From the NCBI RefSeq assembly GCF_014905175.1, contig NC_057788.1, positions 11,105,446-11,169,445 on the forward strand: 64,000 nucleotides of DNA, given 5' to 3'. This DNA is from Aphidius gifuensis. Taxonomy: Eukaryota; Arthropoda; Insecta; Hymenoptera; Braconidae. Each line of letters starts with the position of its first letter. The stretch's first letter is position 1. The translations under genes and the position numbers were made by a program. The notes under the pieces are model-generated. The model ran no database searches. It saw only the letters and a list, made by a program, of their open reading frames with translations, and was not told the origin of the DNA. Positions 1 through 12,826 of this stretch are shown piece by piece.

Positions 1-544
1 TTTTTTTTTATTTTACTTTTCTTATCTAAAATCGGCTCTGAACGAAAACTCCTAAAAAGGGAATCAAGAGAGAATCTGTTGATTCTCAAATACGAATTCA
101 AGTTATACCAAAGTACGAAATATTTGAAAAAGTTTAAAACTATTTTGTAACATGGTTTTTTTTTTTACTTTTTTATTTATCATTAATTCTTGTATTTGTT
201 TTTGAACCCAAATTCTTAGAAAAACAAAAAAATTACATCATTTAAAAAAAGAAAAAAACAAAAATTTGACATTTTTTTTAATTATATAAAAAAAACTATC
301 AAATGATGATGGTTGATACGAAAATAATGCTGTATTTGTGTGTCTTTGAAAAATATATTATATACAAATATATATAAACTTACAAGTATCTCAAGTTTCC
401 AGAGATTCAAAAAAATTGACAAAATTATTGAAAAAAAAATACCCAACAAGTTATATCTTTCACATGGTTTACTTGCTTCTCATGTTTCTGAAAAAATAAA
501 AATTTAATATCTTTTAGCCCTACGTGTTGTTATTGTTTAAAAGA

Positions 545-690
545 GAACAGCTCATGTGGCAAACCACGTGTGCATTAAACCCGAGTGGCATCCCAAGTGG
601 CTCAGTCATCCTTGACCAGCCTGACCACACCGAAAGTACCGTAACGTCAAAGATGTAACGGAGATCCTCATCAAGAGACTATATACATAT
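545..690. other. GC-richer island with E-box
   Basis: This block stands out from its AT-rich surroundings and contains a CACGTG E-box near 566-571. Both strands stay open for 30 to 50 codons, but no start, splice pair or known domain can be supported. It may be a regulatory element or an unrecognised exon. Confidence 0.3.
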
Positions 691-899
691 TATGTGCACC
701 CATTATTAAATATCAATTATTAACTCAAGTGCATTTTTTGTTTATTATTTTTTTTCTTTCGTTTTTACCTATCAAGCTAATTATTTTTGTATATAAATAT
801 ATATTTAAAATTTAAAAGACAATATTCATCAGATGAATTATTTTGAAAGAAAATTAAAATTCAATAGTGGTTTTAACTCAAAGATTCTAAAGTCTTTCG

Positions 900-1180
900 G
901 CTTACTGATTTATGTATCGTCATACTAAAAAAGCTTTATTAATAAAATTTTTCAAACTTTAAAAGATAATAAAAAGTTTAACTTTAAAAATTGAATTGTT
1001 CACTCTTCTTGAAATTGTTCTGAGATATCTTTAGCATAATTTAAAATCTCTCATTGTCATAATGTAAAATATCTAATAAACTGAGATGAAAATAAATTAT
1101 TTATTGTGTGTAAAATTTGATAACAATTACTGTGCTTTATTGTACAAATCATGTCACAACTTTCTTTCTTTTTTTTATAA
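900..1180 (+). repeat. Direct repeat copy 1
   Basis: About 280 bases here recur in the same orientation at 2298-2602 with small indels. Shared landmarks are TTATGTATCGTCATA, AACTTTAAAAATTGAATTG, TGTCATAATGTAAAATATCT and CAAGTCATGTCACAACTTTC or its close variant. No coding potential is visible. It is probably an interspersed repeat or an old local duplication. Confidence 0.8.
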
Positions 1181-2297
1181 TTTTTATATATTTTATCCCG
1201 TTCAACAATTTCCAGGAATTACACCACGATCATAAATTTTAGATCATGATTGTGTTGTGACTCTTAGAAATTTTAAAACTGGATAAATTATATAAAAATT
1301 AAAAATTTATTTGCAATGTACTTAAAACCAACTATTGCAATTCAAAAAGCCGCACTTATCATTTTGCGCAAAACTGTCATGATGTATTTGAAGAATTCAC
1401 TATTACCCTTAAAGATAAAAAAAAAAGTTTCACTATATTAAATATCAATAAAACCCAAAATTTTTTGTTACCATTACCTAAATTGCGAGTGGTCAAATAT
1501 TGTTTTCCTGACCAATTCATCCATAACCAGCTTCAGTTGATGATAAATGAGACGCGTTTTTTAAATATGACACCTATTTATAAATTATTTCTGTTTTTGA
1601 AAATAAGTTTATCTGTTTATGCCAAATAAGTTTATTAGCCCCGGTAGAAATATTTCTCCAAATTTTATTCCTATCCACCGATTTCAATATTCTTTCTCCA
1701 CCTGAAACAATTGTAGAGAAATGCGAAGAATCACGGAGAAATATTTTTATCACGGTATTATTTACAACAATTGACCAACACATAAATATTTTATTTTTTA
1801 ATTTTTTATTATCATGGTTATGATTAAAAAAATTAACAATCGAAAATGATTGAAACATTGACTTTGAATTACCATGCGTAAAATATGTTATTGATAATTT
1901 TTTATTTTTTTAACAATTGGTGGCAATATCTTGTCAATATATTTTCAACATACTTAATCTTTTCTAGTTGTGCATACATATTTTTTGGTCTATATTACAA
2001 TATATATTTTTTTGTTTGATGGCATTCTTTCTTTCACTTAGTCTACATTTTTTAAAATAACAGTTAAGTAGACGAACCCCTACCCTGGTAGAAACAGATT
2101 TTTCCGAAATTAGTCTACTCCGAAAAGAACCCGGAGGAAATATGTTATTTCAACCATGGTGAGGCTTCGTCTACTTGACCATTGTCTTATCAAATTAATA
2201 CAGGGCTCAATTTGGGTCAATAAAAATTTCAAAAGATGTAAATAATAATTTTTTTATATAATCTATAAATTAATTATTATAATGTCTTTTAACTTGT

Positions 2298-2602
2298 GTC
2301 TACAAATTTATGTATCGTCATATCAAAGAAGCTAAAACACTATTTTTTATTTCTTATTATTTTTAAAAGATAATAAAAGTTTTAACTTTAAAAATTGAAT
2401 TGTTTACTCTTCTATAAGATTTTTTTTTGAGACTTGAAATTGTTAAGAGATATCTCTAGCATAACTTCAAATCTTTAATTGTCATAATGTAAAATATCTA
2501 ACTAACTGAGATGAAAATTAATTATTTATTGTGTGTAAAATTTAATAACAATTACTATGCTTTATTGTACAAGTCATGTCACAACTTTCTTTTTTTTTTT
2601 TT
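2298..2602 (+). repeat. Direct repeat copy 2
   Basis: This is the second copy of the repeat at 900-1180. It carries a roughly 20-base insertion near 2420 (a T-run followed by GAGA) and a longer T-run at its 3' end. Point differences are scattered, so the two copies are not very recent. Confidence 0.8.
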
Positions 2603-5184
2603 TTTTTGTAATTTTTGTGGCTACAGCGGTTAACAATGAGTACGGACGTACGGTTGACACGGTAGTTTTTACATCGTTAAAACTGAACAGAAAAATATAT
2701 TAAAAATGTTAGTAAAGTTTAATACAAATTATATAAATGGCTTGTTAATTTTTATCAGGAAAGAAAGAAAATAACAGAAAACGATTATGTTTTCCATATT
2801 GTAAATTGTAACAATTGCAAAAGAAACACTTTGAATCTCGTTAATTTCCATATAAATAATTAATGAGTTAATCAAATTAAATAAACTATCTCTTCATTTG
2901 AAGTCAGATAAAATGATTTGAATATGAATATGTAGTTAGAGAGTATATAAACAAAAAAATAAATAAACATCATAAAAAAATTAAAACCATTTGAACCAAC
3001 CCACCTTCGGCTATATTATTTTTACTAGTAAAATTATTGCAGTTACTTTTTGATGAAAAAAATAGTAATTATTAGAATATAACTAGTAAAACAATAATTG
3101 TTATATATCATAAAACTTATATATATGTTAATTGAATCTACCCAATTTGTAAATTGTAATTCCTTGGGATCCATAAAATAATATGCAACACATGGAAATT
3201 GTTAACTTATAATAGTACAATAACCACCAACCTAATTTGTACTTGTAATTTTTAATCTCTTCCAAGTGTTCTAAAAAATAAAAAAAATATAAAATCGCAA
3301 TGATTTTTCATGATGAAAAAAAAATCAAAACATTTTTTCACCACAAAACTGACTGAACATAAAAAACTCGTGACAACTATAAAGAAAAAAAAAAATATGT
3401 TAGCGGTTTAGTTTTTGATTACCAGAAACCAATTTAAAAAACAAACATTAAAAATAACAATGTCATCATATTTTAACGACATGTTCCTCAGTTTTAGATG
3501 GCTGACTTTGTCCTTTTTGGTACAGCTATATAATTGCCATTGAATATTATTATTCTTATCAAAAAATGAATATGCGTGCGTGATTTTTTCCTTGGTTCTT
3601 TAGACCCAATCCTTTGTTATTTATTTTTTTTAATTTTTTTATACTCTTAATCTTTTTTTTATGTTCCTGTTGGTGATGTTGTTGCTGCTGCTGCTATGGT
3701 CTTAAAAATAGTCGATTTGTTTTTTTTTTTTTTTTCAAATTTGGTTTTGCTGTAGATGCAGCTTCTTTTATCCAGGAGCGAATTAGTATGAGTGAAGAAA
3801 CAAAAGCAAGGTGATGCCAACCGATTGGGGCAAAAGTAACATTATGGTAGGCCAAAACGATGAAAGAAACAAAGAATAAAAAAAACAACTTGAATTGGCG
3901 CCACACATTCAGTGTGTTTTGGTCATCATCCCATGTTGTTTGCAAAAAATTTTTTTTTATTTGTCGTTTGTTTCTCAGACTTTTGACTTATTTTATCTTT
4001 TATTTTTTTTTAAACCATTTATTTCATGATTTTAACGCTTCTTGCATTATCTTTTTTATTTTTTTATAATTTAAATTCAAATTCTTGTGCTCTTCCTGAT
4101 ATTAAAAATATTTTACCATTTTTTTATACAATAATAAAATTATCTATGATACAATTGCAACTCTTCGTTGTTTTTTAAACTTAAATTCGTTGGTTTAAAT
4201 ATTTTATGAGGAAAGAAAGAAAAAAGAGAAAAATTAAGTGGGCCGGTATTCCTACACCTCACGACCTTTCACGTTTAGTTAATATATATTTATATTCGTT
4301 TTTAAAATAAGTAAAACGTATAAATGATATGAGGTTGAAGAAGCAGGAAAAGAAATAAAAAGAAAGGTGAAATGGCGCCACACGTTTAAGTCATGCCCAA
4401 AAGCCGTCGGCAATTTTTTTTAAACTTTTTATCCTTTATATCTGTTCGAAACCCACTACGATATAACTACTTTAAATCAGAATTTAATCAATTTTTATCA
4501 TTTGCATTTATATAATAATTAATAATATACAATTGACAATTTTTTTAATAATTAAAAAAATTAACTAAAGCTTTAAAGATGATAAATTTATATACTTTTT
4601 TTTGTGAATATATTTTCTTTGTGCAATAAAAATGGCGTCAATATACACCTCAGACATTGATGTCCTTTTTTATCGACACATACTGTAGACTTCAACAAGA
4701 AGTAAAACATATTTACCAAATACAAAAAAAATATAAAAAGAATGCTTTAAGTGTATTGAATTAACTGTTGTAGCATGACTAAACTGTCCAAGAAACCAGA
4801 TTAACGAGTTCTCAACACGAAAAATTACGTTGGAAATTCTCCTATAACTTCATATAAGCAAAAATTTTTGATCGCCATGTTGAATCGCATCGATAAAAAC
4901 TTGTTTACGTTAATAACAGGATGAATTGTACAACAAATAAATGATCTTGAAAGAAAAATTAAATCTCACAGTGAGATTCGATAAATTGATCTTTTTTAAA
5001 AAAAAAAAATATTCCATTCTCTCTTCTTTTCATCTCTTGTTATTTTTACTGTCTGAATATGTATGTATTGTCTCTCTTGGTTAGATGAAGATACAAAATA
5101 TATATATACAGCATAAATATACGATCGAATAGGAGAACGTGATTATGTTTCTGCATATATAATCATTTTACATACATATATCTA

Positions 5185-5295
5185 CGAAAAACCTTGGTGC
5201 GAACGAGAAAAAATGACGTCAAAAGAATTGCGTACGTAAACCTCGTGTGGGAAAAGGCCAACACCAGCGAAGGCAATCTCGGATCTTATGTATTA
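5185..5295. promoter_or_regulatory. Possible regulatory island with CRE palindrome
   Basis: This locally GC-richer block contains a perfect TGACGTCA palindrome at 5214-5221, which is the cAMP-response or ATF-type consensus, followed by GTACGTAAACC. No downstream gene is recognised, so the regulatory role is inference only. Confidence 0.25.
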
Positions 5296-7954
5296 TTATT
5301 ACTTGTGAGGAGATAGAATTGTGCAAGGAATTGAGTGGACCAGTAAAGAGAAAACCAACTGCTACGATATATATAGTTAGTGACAATTTTTATTGTTTTT
5401 TAATTTTTCAAATAAATATTTTATATTTATGTTACATATTTTATTTTATTACGCATCGTTATTTTAATGCATACAGAAACGACGTATTTATTAGAAATTT
5501 TTATTTTACATAATTGCTCTAGTAATAAATAAATATATATGCAAATTACATCTTGTAATTATTAATTTTATCTTTATTAGACAAATAAAATATCACAGGT
5601 AATATTGAATTGCGATTGCACTGTTAGAAAAAAAAATAAAAAAATATATATCGAAATAGATTATTTTTATGTTGACTCAAATCTGATTGTAAAAAAAAAA
5701 AAGAAAACGAGCGCTATAACGACGTCTCAAAGTTTAGCAATTTTAACACTCATACTTTTCATTTTTAAGATTAAATTTTCAGCTGAATGGATACAAGCTT
5801 TGCAAACTTGATACTATTATTTTTGTATTATATAGAAATAAGTGTGCAGGCTTGAGGTTATCGTGTGTTGAAATTTCTCGTCTTTTTATAACTAGATAAA
5901 ATTTTTCAGCTTTTTGAAAAATAGATGAAATAATAATGCGCAGTTACAATAGTCAAATTGTCTCTCAAACTGCATCATCTTTGTTCTTCTCCGCAAACTT
6001 TTTCTATATAAATTAAAATAAAATTTGGTGATACATGTAAAATTTACTGTACCTGCTTCAGTATATTGAATACTTTTAAAATTATTTACAAATACAATAC
6101 ATATATGAGTTGCAACATATTAAAAAATATCATCATTTAAAATGGATATTTTATATTGAAAGTTGTTGACATTGTCAACGATTAAATATCGAGTAACTAT
6201 CGAGGATGATGATATATTAATTTTTTTATGTTTTCAAGGGAATTAGTTATAAGTATTAGCTATGAAAAATCCACAAAGTTTTAGTTATCTGAGGTCCTAC
6301 AAAAGTGGGGAAAAAAAAACAGTTGCCTAATATGAGAATAGGTGTTTAAAGATGCCTCAAAGGCGAGAAGAGAAGGTGGTGTAGCAGAGCTTTAGACTTC
6401 TGAGTCGGTGGTTTCAGGGACGTGACCATCAAACACCTGATATTTATTCATTTAATTGGCGGAAAGAGGGGAGGGGCTTCTGAATCGAAACTGCCATCTA
6501 GGCTCTATTAAAAATTCTAAGTATCTATCGGCATACCAAAGGTCTATACAGGCTTTTGAAATATTTACTCGAATAATTATAAGTATATATATATTTTTAA
6601 TTTTTAAAAGAGGCTTAATATTGTGGACAAGTTTTTTATACAAAAGGAAAGATGATAAACAATATTATAAGTCTATGAATTCTCCTAGAAATTGTCAAGT
6701 AAGAATTTATAAGAATCATATTTCTCATAAATATTTTTATAACACTAATGAGCTAAAGAAGTGCTGAAAAAAAAAATACTGCTAATTTAAAAGAAAAAAA
6801 AAAGGGTATACCTAAATTTATTTTGCCATTTTTTTTTCTTGTTTTTCAAGTTGTTTTAAAGAAAAAATAATATTTAAAAGTGAAAAGGCATAACTTATGT
6901 CACAGGAGTTTATTTATGGACATAAGCCTCTTTACTTACACATGGAGTTGCAAAATACGATTAATAATTTAAAAATTTTAAGAATCTTGAAAGAATTTTA
7001 GACTTATACAATTATTTATCTTTCTAAAAAAAGTTTTCTAAAATATAGTCATGCTTATCTTCGACACCACAAGATAATTAAAATAATATTTATACCGTAA
7101 AATATTGTGCTTGAAAAGTAATTGTCATTGAAATTATTGCAATCTTCTTATTCACAATGAATGCAGTTTCAAGAATTGATTAAATTTCGAAATATTATTT
7201 ATAAAAATAAATATAAATTAAAGCCAGAACGACAAAGGCAATGCCTAAATTTTAAAATAAAAAAAAAAAAATTCTATGAATATAAATTCGCAACAGAAAA
7301 TAAATTTCATAAATATATTCGTGAATTCCATTCCACGTTCTATTTAATATTTTGTTTTTTTTATTTTTTTAACGTCTAGTATAAATATTTCTATATACTT
7401 TTTATTTTTTTTTATAATTCTTGTTCTTTCACAGCGCAATCCCTCGTCCACACTGATTCTGACACCAACTATACGCGCGAATTATCACCTTTGAAACACG
7501 AAGAGATGCACGACCCTGAAGCTCCCTACGTTTCTTAGAACTCACAAAATGAGAATTAAAAGCGATCAAGCGAAATAATCTGTACATGCACTGAGAGACT
7601 TGTATATAATATGTATTAAGGATAAACCGATTCTCTGGCTGCCCTTCGTAGCAAATAAATAAAAAATATAATGGAAAAATTTGAATTAATATTCTTGTTT
7701 TGCGCAAACCGGATTACCGGAAAAGCAATGTAAATCAATTTTAAATATAATAAAATATAAAACAAAGGAATAAAAGGTGAAAAATATCGAATCGAAATTC
7801 CATTAGTAAACATAAATATAAAAAACATAGTTTATCATAAGAATCATAGAGTTTACATATTAAATGTAATAATAATTAAGACTAAAAATTGTTTAGTTGT
7901 TTATTCGATATTTATTTTGTACGCGCATGCGCTGATGCAAGTTTTGGGATGACG

Positions 7955-8020
7955 TAATAGACAGCCTTACCGGTCGTCGAACCGGAGACCTCGAGGCCCG
8001 TCGACCGGCTGTGCCTTTCA
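7955..8020. other. GC-rich patch with imperfect dyad
   Basis: This short, GC-rich patch lies in AT-rich DNA. CCGGTCGTCG and CGTCGACCGG form an imperfect inverted pair around a loop of about 20 bases. No gene is visible here. It may be a fragment of a mobile element or a structured site. Confidence 0.35.
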
Positions 8021-8468
8021 TTGATAAAGAAAAAAAAAACATCATATACTCAGCAGCCACGAGATTTTTTTCAAAGACGTACAGAATAATGTAACCTGCT
8101 GAGAAATTTATATATAATGTAACACTAAACAAGAACTATAAGTATAAACTTTTATTGTTGGAAAGAATTTTTTTTCTCTTCAAATATGCTAGGTTCACTT
8201 TTTCCAAAAAGGAATAAAAAATCTAGACAACTTTTAATGATGTTCATGAATTTATTTGTGGTTTTCTTTTCTTTTTTTTTTTTTTTATCGGTTTTCAACT
8301 ATTTTGTTATGAGCTTTAAGATTAGAGTTGTAGCTAAAAATTATTTTCTGTATACTAAAAAAGAAGTCCTGTGGATATCTGATAAAACAATTGCATAATT
8401 TTTTTTTTGTTTTTTTTAATTTATTATTTGACATTTTTATCATGAATCAATGCTTGAGTGTTCTGATC

Positions 8469-9199
8469 TTATTGATCATCATTTTTTGTATCAGTCCATT
8501 TTTTAGAGTTCGAAAGAGCATCTCCGACTTTTGTCAATATTTCTTTTTCTGTGGTGATTAGACCAAAAGATGCTTGATCTTCAATAATGACTCCTGTAAA
8601 AGTTATATTTTAATTGTTATATATATTAATAAAAAACAAATCATTTTAAGTTCTAGTGAAAAAAAAATTACCTTTTAAACAAGAAAAAAAACAAGAAGTA
8701 TTGAGTGTTTTTTTGCCATTTCTTTCTCTCTGAGCAACGAATTGTTCTGCAATTTTTTTCGACAGAATTATTTTTAAAATCGTTACACAAGATTTTGATA
8801 TGCTATGATTACGATCAACATATTGTTTTAAAACTTCACACTGCAAAAAATTTTAAGATAATTTTACGATATTTCTTTAAATTAATGCCAATTTTTATAT
8901 AAATCATATTGATGTTATGTTATACTTACAAGATCTTTTTTGAATGAGCTATTAGTATTTATCAATTCATTTAATTTATCAAAACCATCCAATTGATCTA
9001 TTGGAAGTTTTAATTGATATTTTTCACACATTAAATGCTTTCTTCAGAACGAGTGGGTTTGTGTTGTGTCAGGTGGTTTTGGATTGGGTGTGCCATTCCT
9101 AGATTGCAGTCATGAGCGAGCAGATACGTGCCCAATAATCGCTTTTCTAATTCGTTGCAATTCACGTTGTTTTCTAGAACGTAATGTAGACTTATTTAC
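8469..9199 (-). pseudogene. Decayed DUF4806-like gene
   Basis: Read on the minus strand, three exon-like blocks with GT-AG borders are visible: 9199 down to about 8931, 8840-8672 and 8594-8469. The middle region reads KLPIDQLDGFDKLNELIN, then a Cys-containing helix block and LKGVII. This resembles the DUF4806 domain found in many insect genes and gene fragments. The first block carries two in-frame TGA codons (near 9108 and 9045), and the last block needs a one-base shift after VIIE to continue open. A 90-base intron could hide the two stops (donor in GGGCAC/GTATCT, acceptor AAAG), but it would be unusually GC-rich and lacks a pyrimidine tract. The DUF4806 assignment is from memory of the family. 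Decay is the simplest reading. Confidence 0.6.
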
Positions 9200-9642
9200 C
9201 TGCAACATGCTTTTTTCAAATATTAAACTGACAAAAAAATTATCTGCTATTGAAACCAAGTTTTTTAAGTAATAACTATAGTGTCTATTGATGTATGGCT
9301 ATCAATAGGTGTGTAAATAATAATGTAATTGTTTAATTTGACGCAGAGCGCTAGAGTTGTTTTCGATCTGATTTATAATATCTATTTTTTTCCTATTTTC
9401 TGGGTATCGGGTAGGTTTTGAAAAAATTCGATTTTATTATCGAATAACAGGTGACACTGTCATCGCTCACACTCTATTTTTTCTATCTAATATTTGTCAA
9501 TTTTCTACTTAGCTTTTTTTGAATAAATTATACATAAACTGGTCTTAATCTAACAAAACTAGAATGATTTCTGCCAGGACCCTTGGCACGAACACTAAAT
9601 TTTCTCAGTTGAGATAAATATAACTAGGTGAATAATGATTTT

Positions 9643-9660
9643 TACTATGTTCACATAGTA
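9643..9660. repeat. TACTATGT palindrome
   Basis: TACTATGT and ACATAGTA form perfect 8-bp arms around two bases. A related perfect 10-bp hairpin lies at 9759-9782, and a degenerate one lies near 9817. Similar TACTATG motifs occur inside the element at 12134-12424, so these may be remnants of one non-autonomous family. Confidence 0.5.
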
Positions 9661-9758
9661 GAATTAACAATAGACGCTCGTGAGAATGATCATGCACCAG
9701 ACAGACTGTAAATTATACTGTTTAGCAGTTTTATAATGTGCTATATGGTTGAAGTGAA

Positions 9759-9782
9759 TTTTACTATGTTAGCATAGTAAAA
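9759..9782. repeat. TTTTACTATG palindrome
   Basis: TTTTACTATG and CATAGTAAAA form perfect 10-bp arms around a 4-base loop. It is the best member of a small local group of TACTATG hairpins. Confidence 0.55.
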
Positions 9783-10220
9783 TGTAAGAAAACAGAAAAT
9801 ACAAAATAAAATCGTCGTTTTTATTATGTTTGTATGGTAGATTTGTTTGGTTTGACTTGTAACTTAAGTAAAAAAAATTTGTTTTTTGTTTAACATTGTA
9901 AAGTTCGTCTCACGTGTTAAGGCATAGGGTATATAGGCAGTACTCAAAAAAAAAAAAAAAATGAATTAAAATAATAATAAAATATTTTTATAATTTCATT
10001 ATTGCTGACAAAAAGAATCCTAAGGTATAGCTGAAGGAAATTCTTGCTTCTCTTTTCAGCTCCAATTATCAAATCCACAGTAAAATTTTGCTGAGTTAGT
10101 TTGTCAAAGTGAGCTCATTGAACTTTTCAGAAATACTATTGACCAAACAATTAATCTGAAAAAAAAAAAATTATCTTATGAAAAATGAGCAATAGTTTAT
10201 GAATATGTCACTAAAATTCA

Positions 10221-10403
10221 ATGGTTTGTTCAAAAACGATTGAACTGTTAGAGATGTCATTTCAGTTAACTTTCGCCAACGACCATATCGGCCTGAATGC
10301 ACCAGTTCTCGTCCGATCACTGAAGTTAAGCAGGGCTGAGCGTGGTTAGTACTTGGATGGGTGACCGCTTGGGAACACCACGTGCCGTTGGCATTCTTTT
10401 TGC
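10221..10403. repeat. Left arm of 5S inverted repeat
   Basis: This arm contains a complete 5S rRNA gene plus about 54 bases of upstream flank and 11 bases of downstream flank. The same 183 bases recur inverted at 10870-11052 with only a few substitutions. The flanks being shared shows that the unit moved or duplicated as more than the transcribed part. Confidence 0.85.
10275..10392 (+). rRNA. 5S ribosomal RNA
   Basis: This is a full 118-base 5S rRNA. It begins GCCAACGACCATATC and ends CCGTTGGC, so the 5' and 3' ends pair as helix I. The internal promoter region is intact: AGTTAAGCAG (box A region), then GGTTAGTACTTGGATGGG and GACCGC (box C region). A TTTTT run follows at 10396-10400 and serves as an RNA polymerase III terminator. 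The product is the small RNA of the large ribosomal subunit. The sequence resembles other insect 5S genes. It lies convergent to the second copy, with about 490 bases between them. Confidence 0.93.
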
Positions 10404-10869
10404 ATTTTTTTACTATTTTTTAGAATATTATACGAGATATAGTCTAATAGTGCATCGTACACTACTGTCACTAATAAACGAATTTTTTATTGATTTTTAC
10501 ATTTTCTACACTATAGTTTACATTAATTGTTATTAATTTCAGCCTGAGAAGAGTCTTACAAAATCTCTATGTATGCAAATAATAAACATTTCTTTTTGTG
10601 TACGTATAGATGCGTATTTAGTTTTCAAGCTAGTCCAATCCGGATCAAATTTGTAATCTCAGGAACCGGATACGAATCGGACTGAAATTTCCACCCCATC
10701 ACTGCTTTTTTTTTTCAATCAAGTTCAGCTACCACAACCAGACTTTAAACCTTATCTGGTAGCTCGTCAGTACTGCAAAAAAATTCGTTTATTTCCGATT
10801 GACTGTGTATGTTGTATGCATGATGCACACCTAAACATCGGATCACTGCCATATAATATTTTTAAAATT

Positions 10870-11052
10870 GCAAAAAGAATGCCAACGGCACGTGGTGTTC
10901 CCAAGCGGTCACCCATCCAAGTACTAACCACGCTCAGCCCTGCTTAACTTCAGTGATCGGACGAGAACTGGTGCATTCAGGCCGATATGGTCGTTGGCGA
11001 TAGTCAACTGAGATGACATCTCTAACAGTTTAATCGTTTTTGAACAAACCAT
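10870..11052. repeat. Right arm of 5S inverted repeat
   Basis: This is the reverse complement of 10221-10403, with differences mainly in the upstream flank (for example CTCAGTTGACTATC against TTCAGTTAACTTTC, read in gene direction). Confidence 0.85.
10881..10998 (-). rRNA. 5S ribosomal RNA, inverted copy
   Basis: This is a second full-length 118-base 5S gene on the minus strand. It appears identical or nearly identical to the plus-strand copy at 10275-10392, including helix I, the internal control region and a downstream T-run (AAAAAG read on the plus strand at 10872-10877). Few differences over the whole 183-base arm suggest recent duplication or gene conversion. Confidence 0.92.
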
Positions 11053-12133
11053 CAAATTTCATTCAAAAATATATTTTATAAAAAGTCAGGTAACTACTTG
11101 TACCAATTGGCTCAAATGTAAGCTTAGATATTCGGCCTCTTCAAGGCCAGTAAATATAACTCTTGTATGAACAAACAAGTTTTTCGTTCATTTTTATTTT
11201 ATAACTATTTGGTTCATTACTTGAAAATGCACGAATAGTCGAATACATGTAGAAAAATATCAATAGAACTGATAATAAAAATAAAATATTGAGAATATGT
11301 AATAAAAAAAAATTGCATTAGGAATATTAGGTTACAAGTGAATACGTTGGTACAATCTGAATATTGTATAATTTCTTTTTTAATAAACTTTTTAAATCTT
11401 TGGATTTTGATAATTAAAATTATGTTGATAATGAATTAACAATTAAATTGAAACCAAAAAAAAATATAAATTGAACTGGTTCAAGGTTTCTCAGTTTTGG
11501 ACCCATTAGATTGATACTTTACTATATAGTGAAGTAATTTCTCCGATAACGGTTTCATGCCGAAAAAATTTCTTCAGCAATGGGCCAAAAACGGAGAAAA
11601 ACCGGGAAATGGTGGAGAAATGACGGAGAAATATTTCCAGCCAGGAAGAACCATGTTTTCAGAATGATAATTTTTTTAAAACGAACATCGATCTTATAAG
11701 ATACTTGACATTTATATATCATAAAGACGCTCGAGAATTGGATTATTTTTTTTGAATTATTTCATTGAGTATACTAACATTTTTAAATTGCATTCTTCTT
11801 CATCATATAGTTCATAAGTTCGAATCATAATTTGTTATAATAATGTTTAATAATGAAGATATGTTTTTGGTTCTGTCAAAACAATATTACAGCATTTTCG
11901 GTAATTTTTCGTTTCTTAATTTATGTAAAAAGTTCTTCTGATGTAAACTTTTATTGCTACCAGATGATATCAAACATAGCTGAAAAAATGCATGAATTAA
12001 TTAATATATAAATGATGTGAAACATAGCTGATTAATTAATGCATTTTTTTAGCATGTTTGAGAATATTTGGTATATGGCAGCTTATATATAACAACTTAA
12101 ATTTTGCGTCTCAAAAAACTCTATCACCCGCTC
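11053..12133. other. Intergenic DNA with GGAGAAA motifs
   Basis: No gene was found here. A patch near 11540-11650 is rich in GGAGAAAT and TTTCTCC motifs. Similar patches lie near 1640-1745 and 36635-36680, so a dispersed, degenerate repeat family is likely. Confidence 0.4.
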
Positions 12134-12424
12134 ACTGAGTAAAAAAACTAACATTTTTTACTACTACTTTCTAATAAAAATTACCGTGCTGCGTAGTAAA
12201 GGCCGGGTATTTTGTATTTAGCTCATAATTATTTGTTATACCTATATATACTACCCTGTTATATCTCAATTTTTACTATGCTGCAAAATAGTAATTTTCA
12301 GTAATTTATATTATCGACACAATATTCATTTATTTATCAGAACATTAAAAAACCCAAGAATCGATTTTTAACCGACGATTACCCTGCTAGCAAAGTAAAA
12401 ATGTTAGTTTGTTTTCTCAGTACG
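12134..12424. mobile_element. Short inverted-repeat element (MITE-like)
   Basis: Terminal inverted repeats of about 27 bases begin ACTGAG and contain AAACTAACATTTTT. They occur at 12134-12161 and, inverted, at 12396-12424. The interior is AT-rich with TACTATGCTGC-type short palindromes and no open frame. The size and structure fit a non-autonomous DNA transposon. No clear target-site duplication is visible, so the family is unknown. Confidence 0.6.
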
Positions 12425-12826
12425 TTGTGGGTTTTTTTTGCTATCTTAAATAGTTTTTGAAATAAAAAAAAAAAAATATTAAAATAATTAATTTTAATTT
12501 CAATCATTGAAAAAAAAATAGCAGATTCAGATATTTAGAGAAAAAAAACCCGAAAGAAATCATTTTTTAAATAATTTTATTATTAATGAACCATAAAATT
12601 ATATTTGAGCAATTAATTAATCTTAAGATAACCATGGCCCTAGCTGGAGTATTGAAAATTTCTAGTTATCAACGGGTAACGCGGGCCACTCGCCCGAACA
12701 AACGTTACCACGTCCTTTTTTATTAATGAACACTTTATAAATAATTTTCACGCGGGCTTTGTCAAACTTTTTATTATAATGTTTAAAATATACAATCGAA
12801 TAACTCATGTTTTTTTTTCAGAAGCT

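Larger units (their letters stand above)
1..8468. other. Gene-poor AT-rich stretch
   Basis: No convincing coding exon is visible in this stretch on either strand. It consists of A and T runs and AT dinucleotide tracts with a few less AT-rich islands, which are listed separately. Short open frames occur, but they are rich in Lys, Asn, Ile and Phe, as expected by chance at this composition. The sequence TGGCGCCACAC occurs twice, near 3895 and 4374, and could be a factor site. Confidence 0.6.

Noticed and set aside
6365..6440. tRNA-like words (GTGGTGTAGCAGAGC, then GGTTTCAGGGA)
   Set aside because: The A-box-like part is fair but the B box is poor and no acceptor stem forms. I cannot support a tRNA or SINE here.
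10275..10998. 5S-derived SINE instead of true 5S genes
   Set aside because: Both copies are full-length, end cleanly with T-runs and lack a SINE body or tail, so real 5S genes are more likely.
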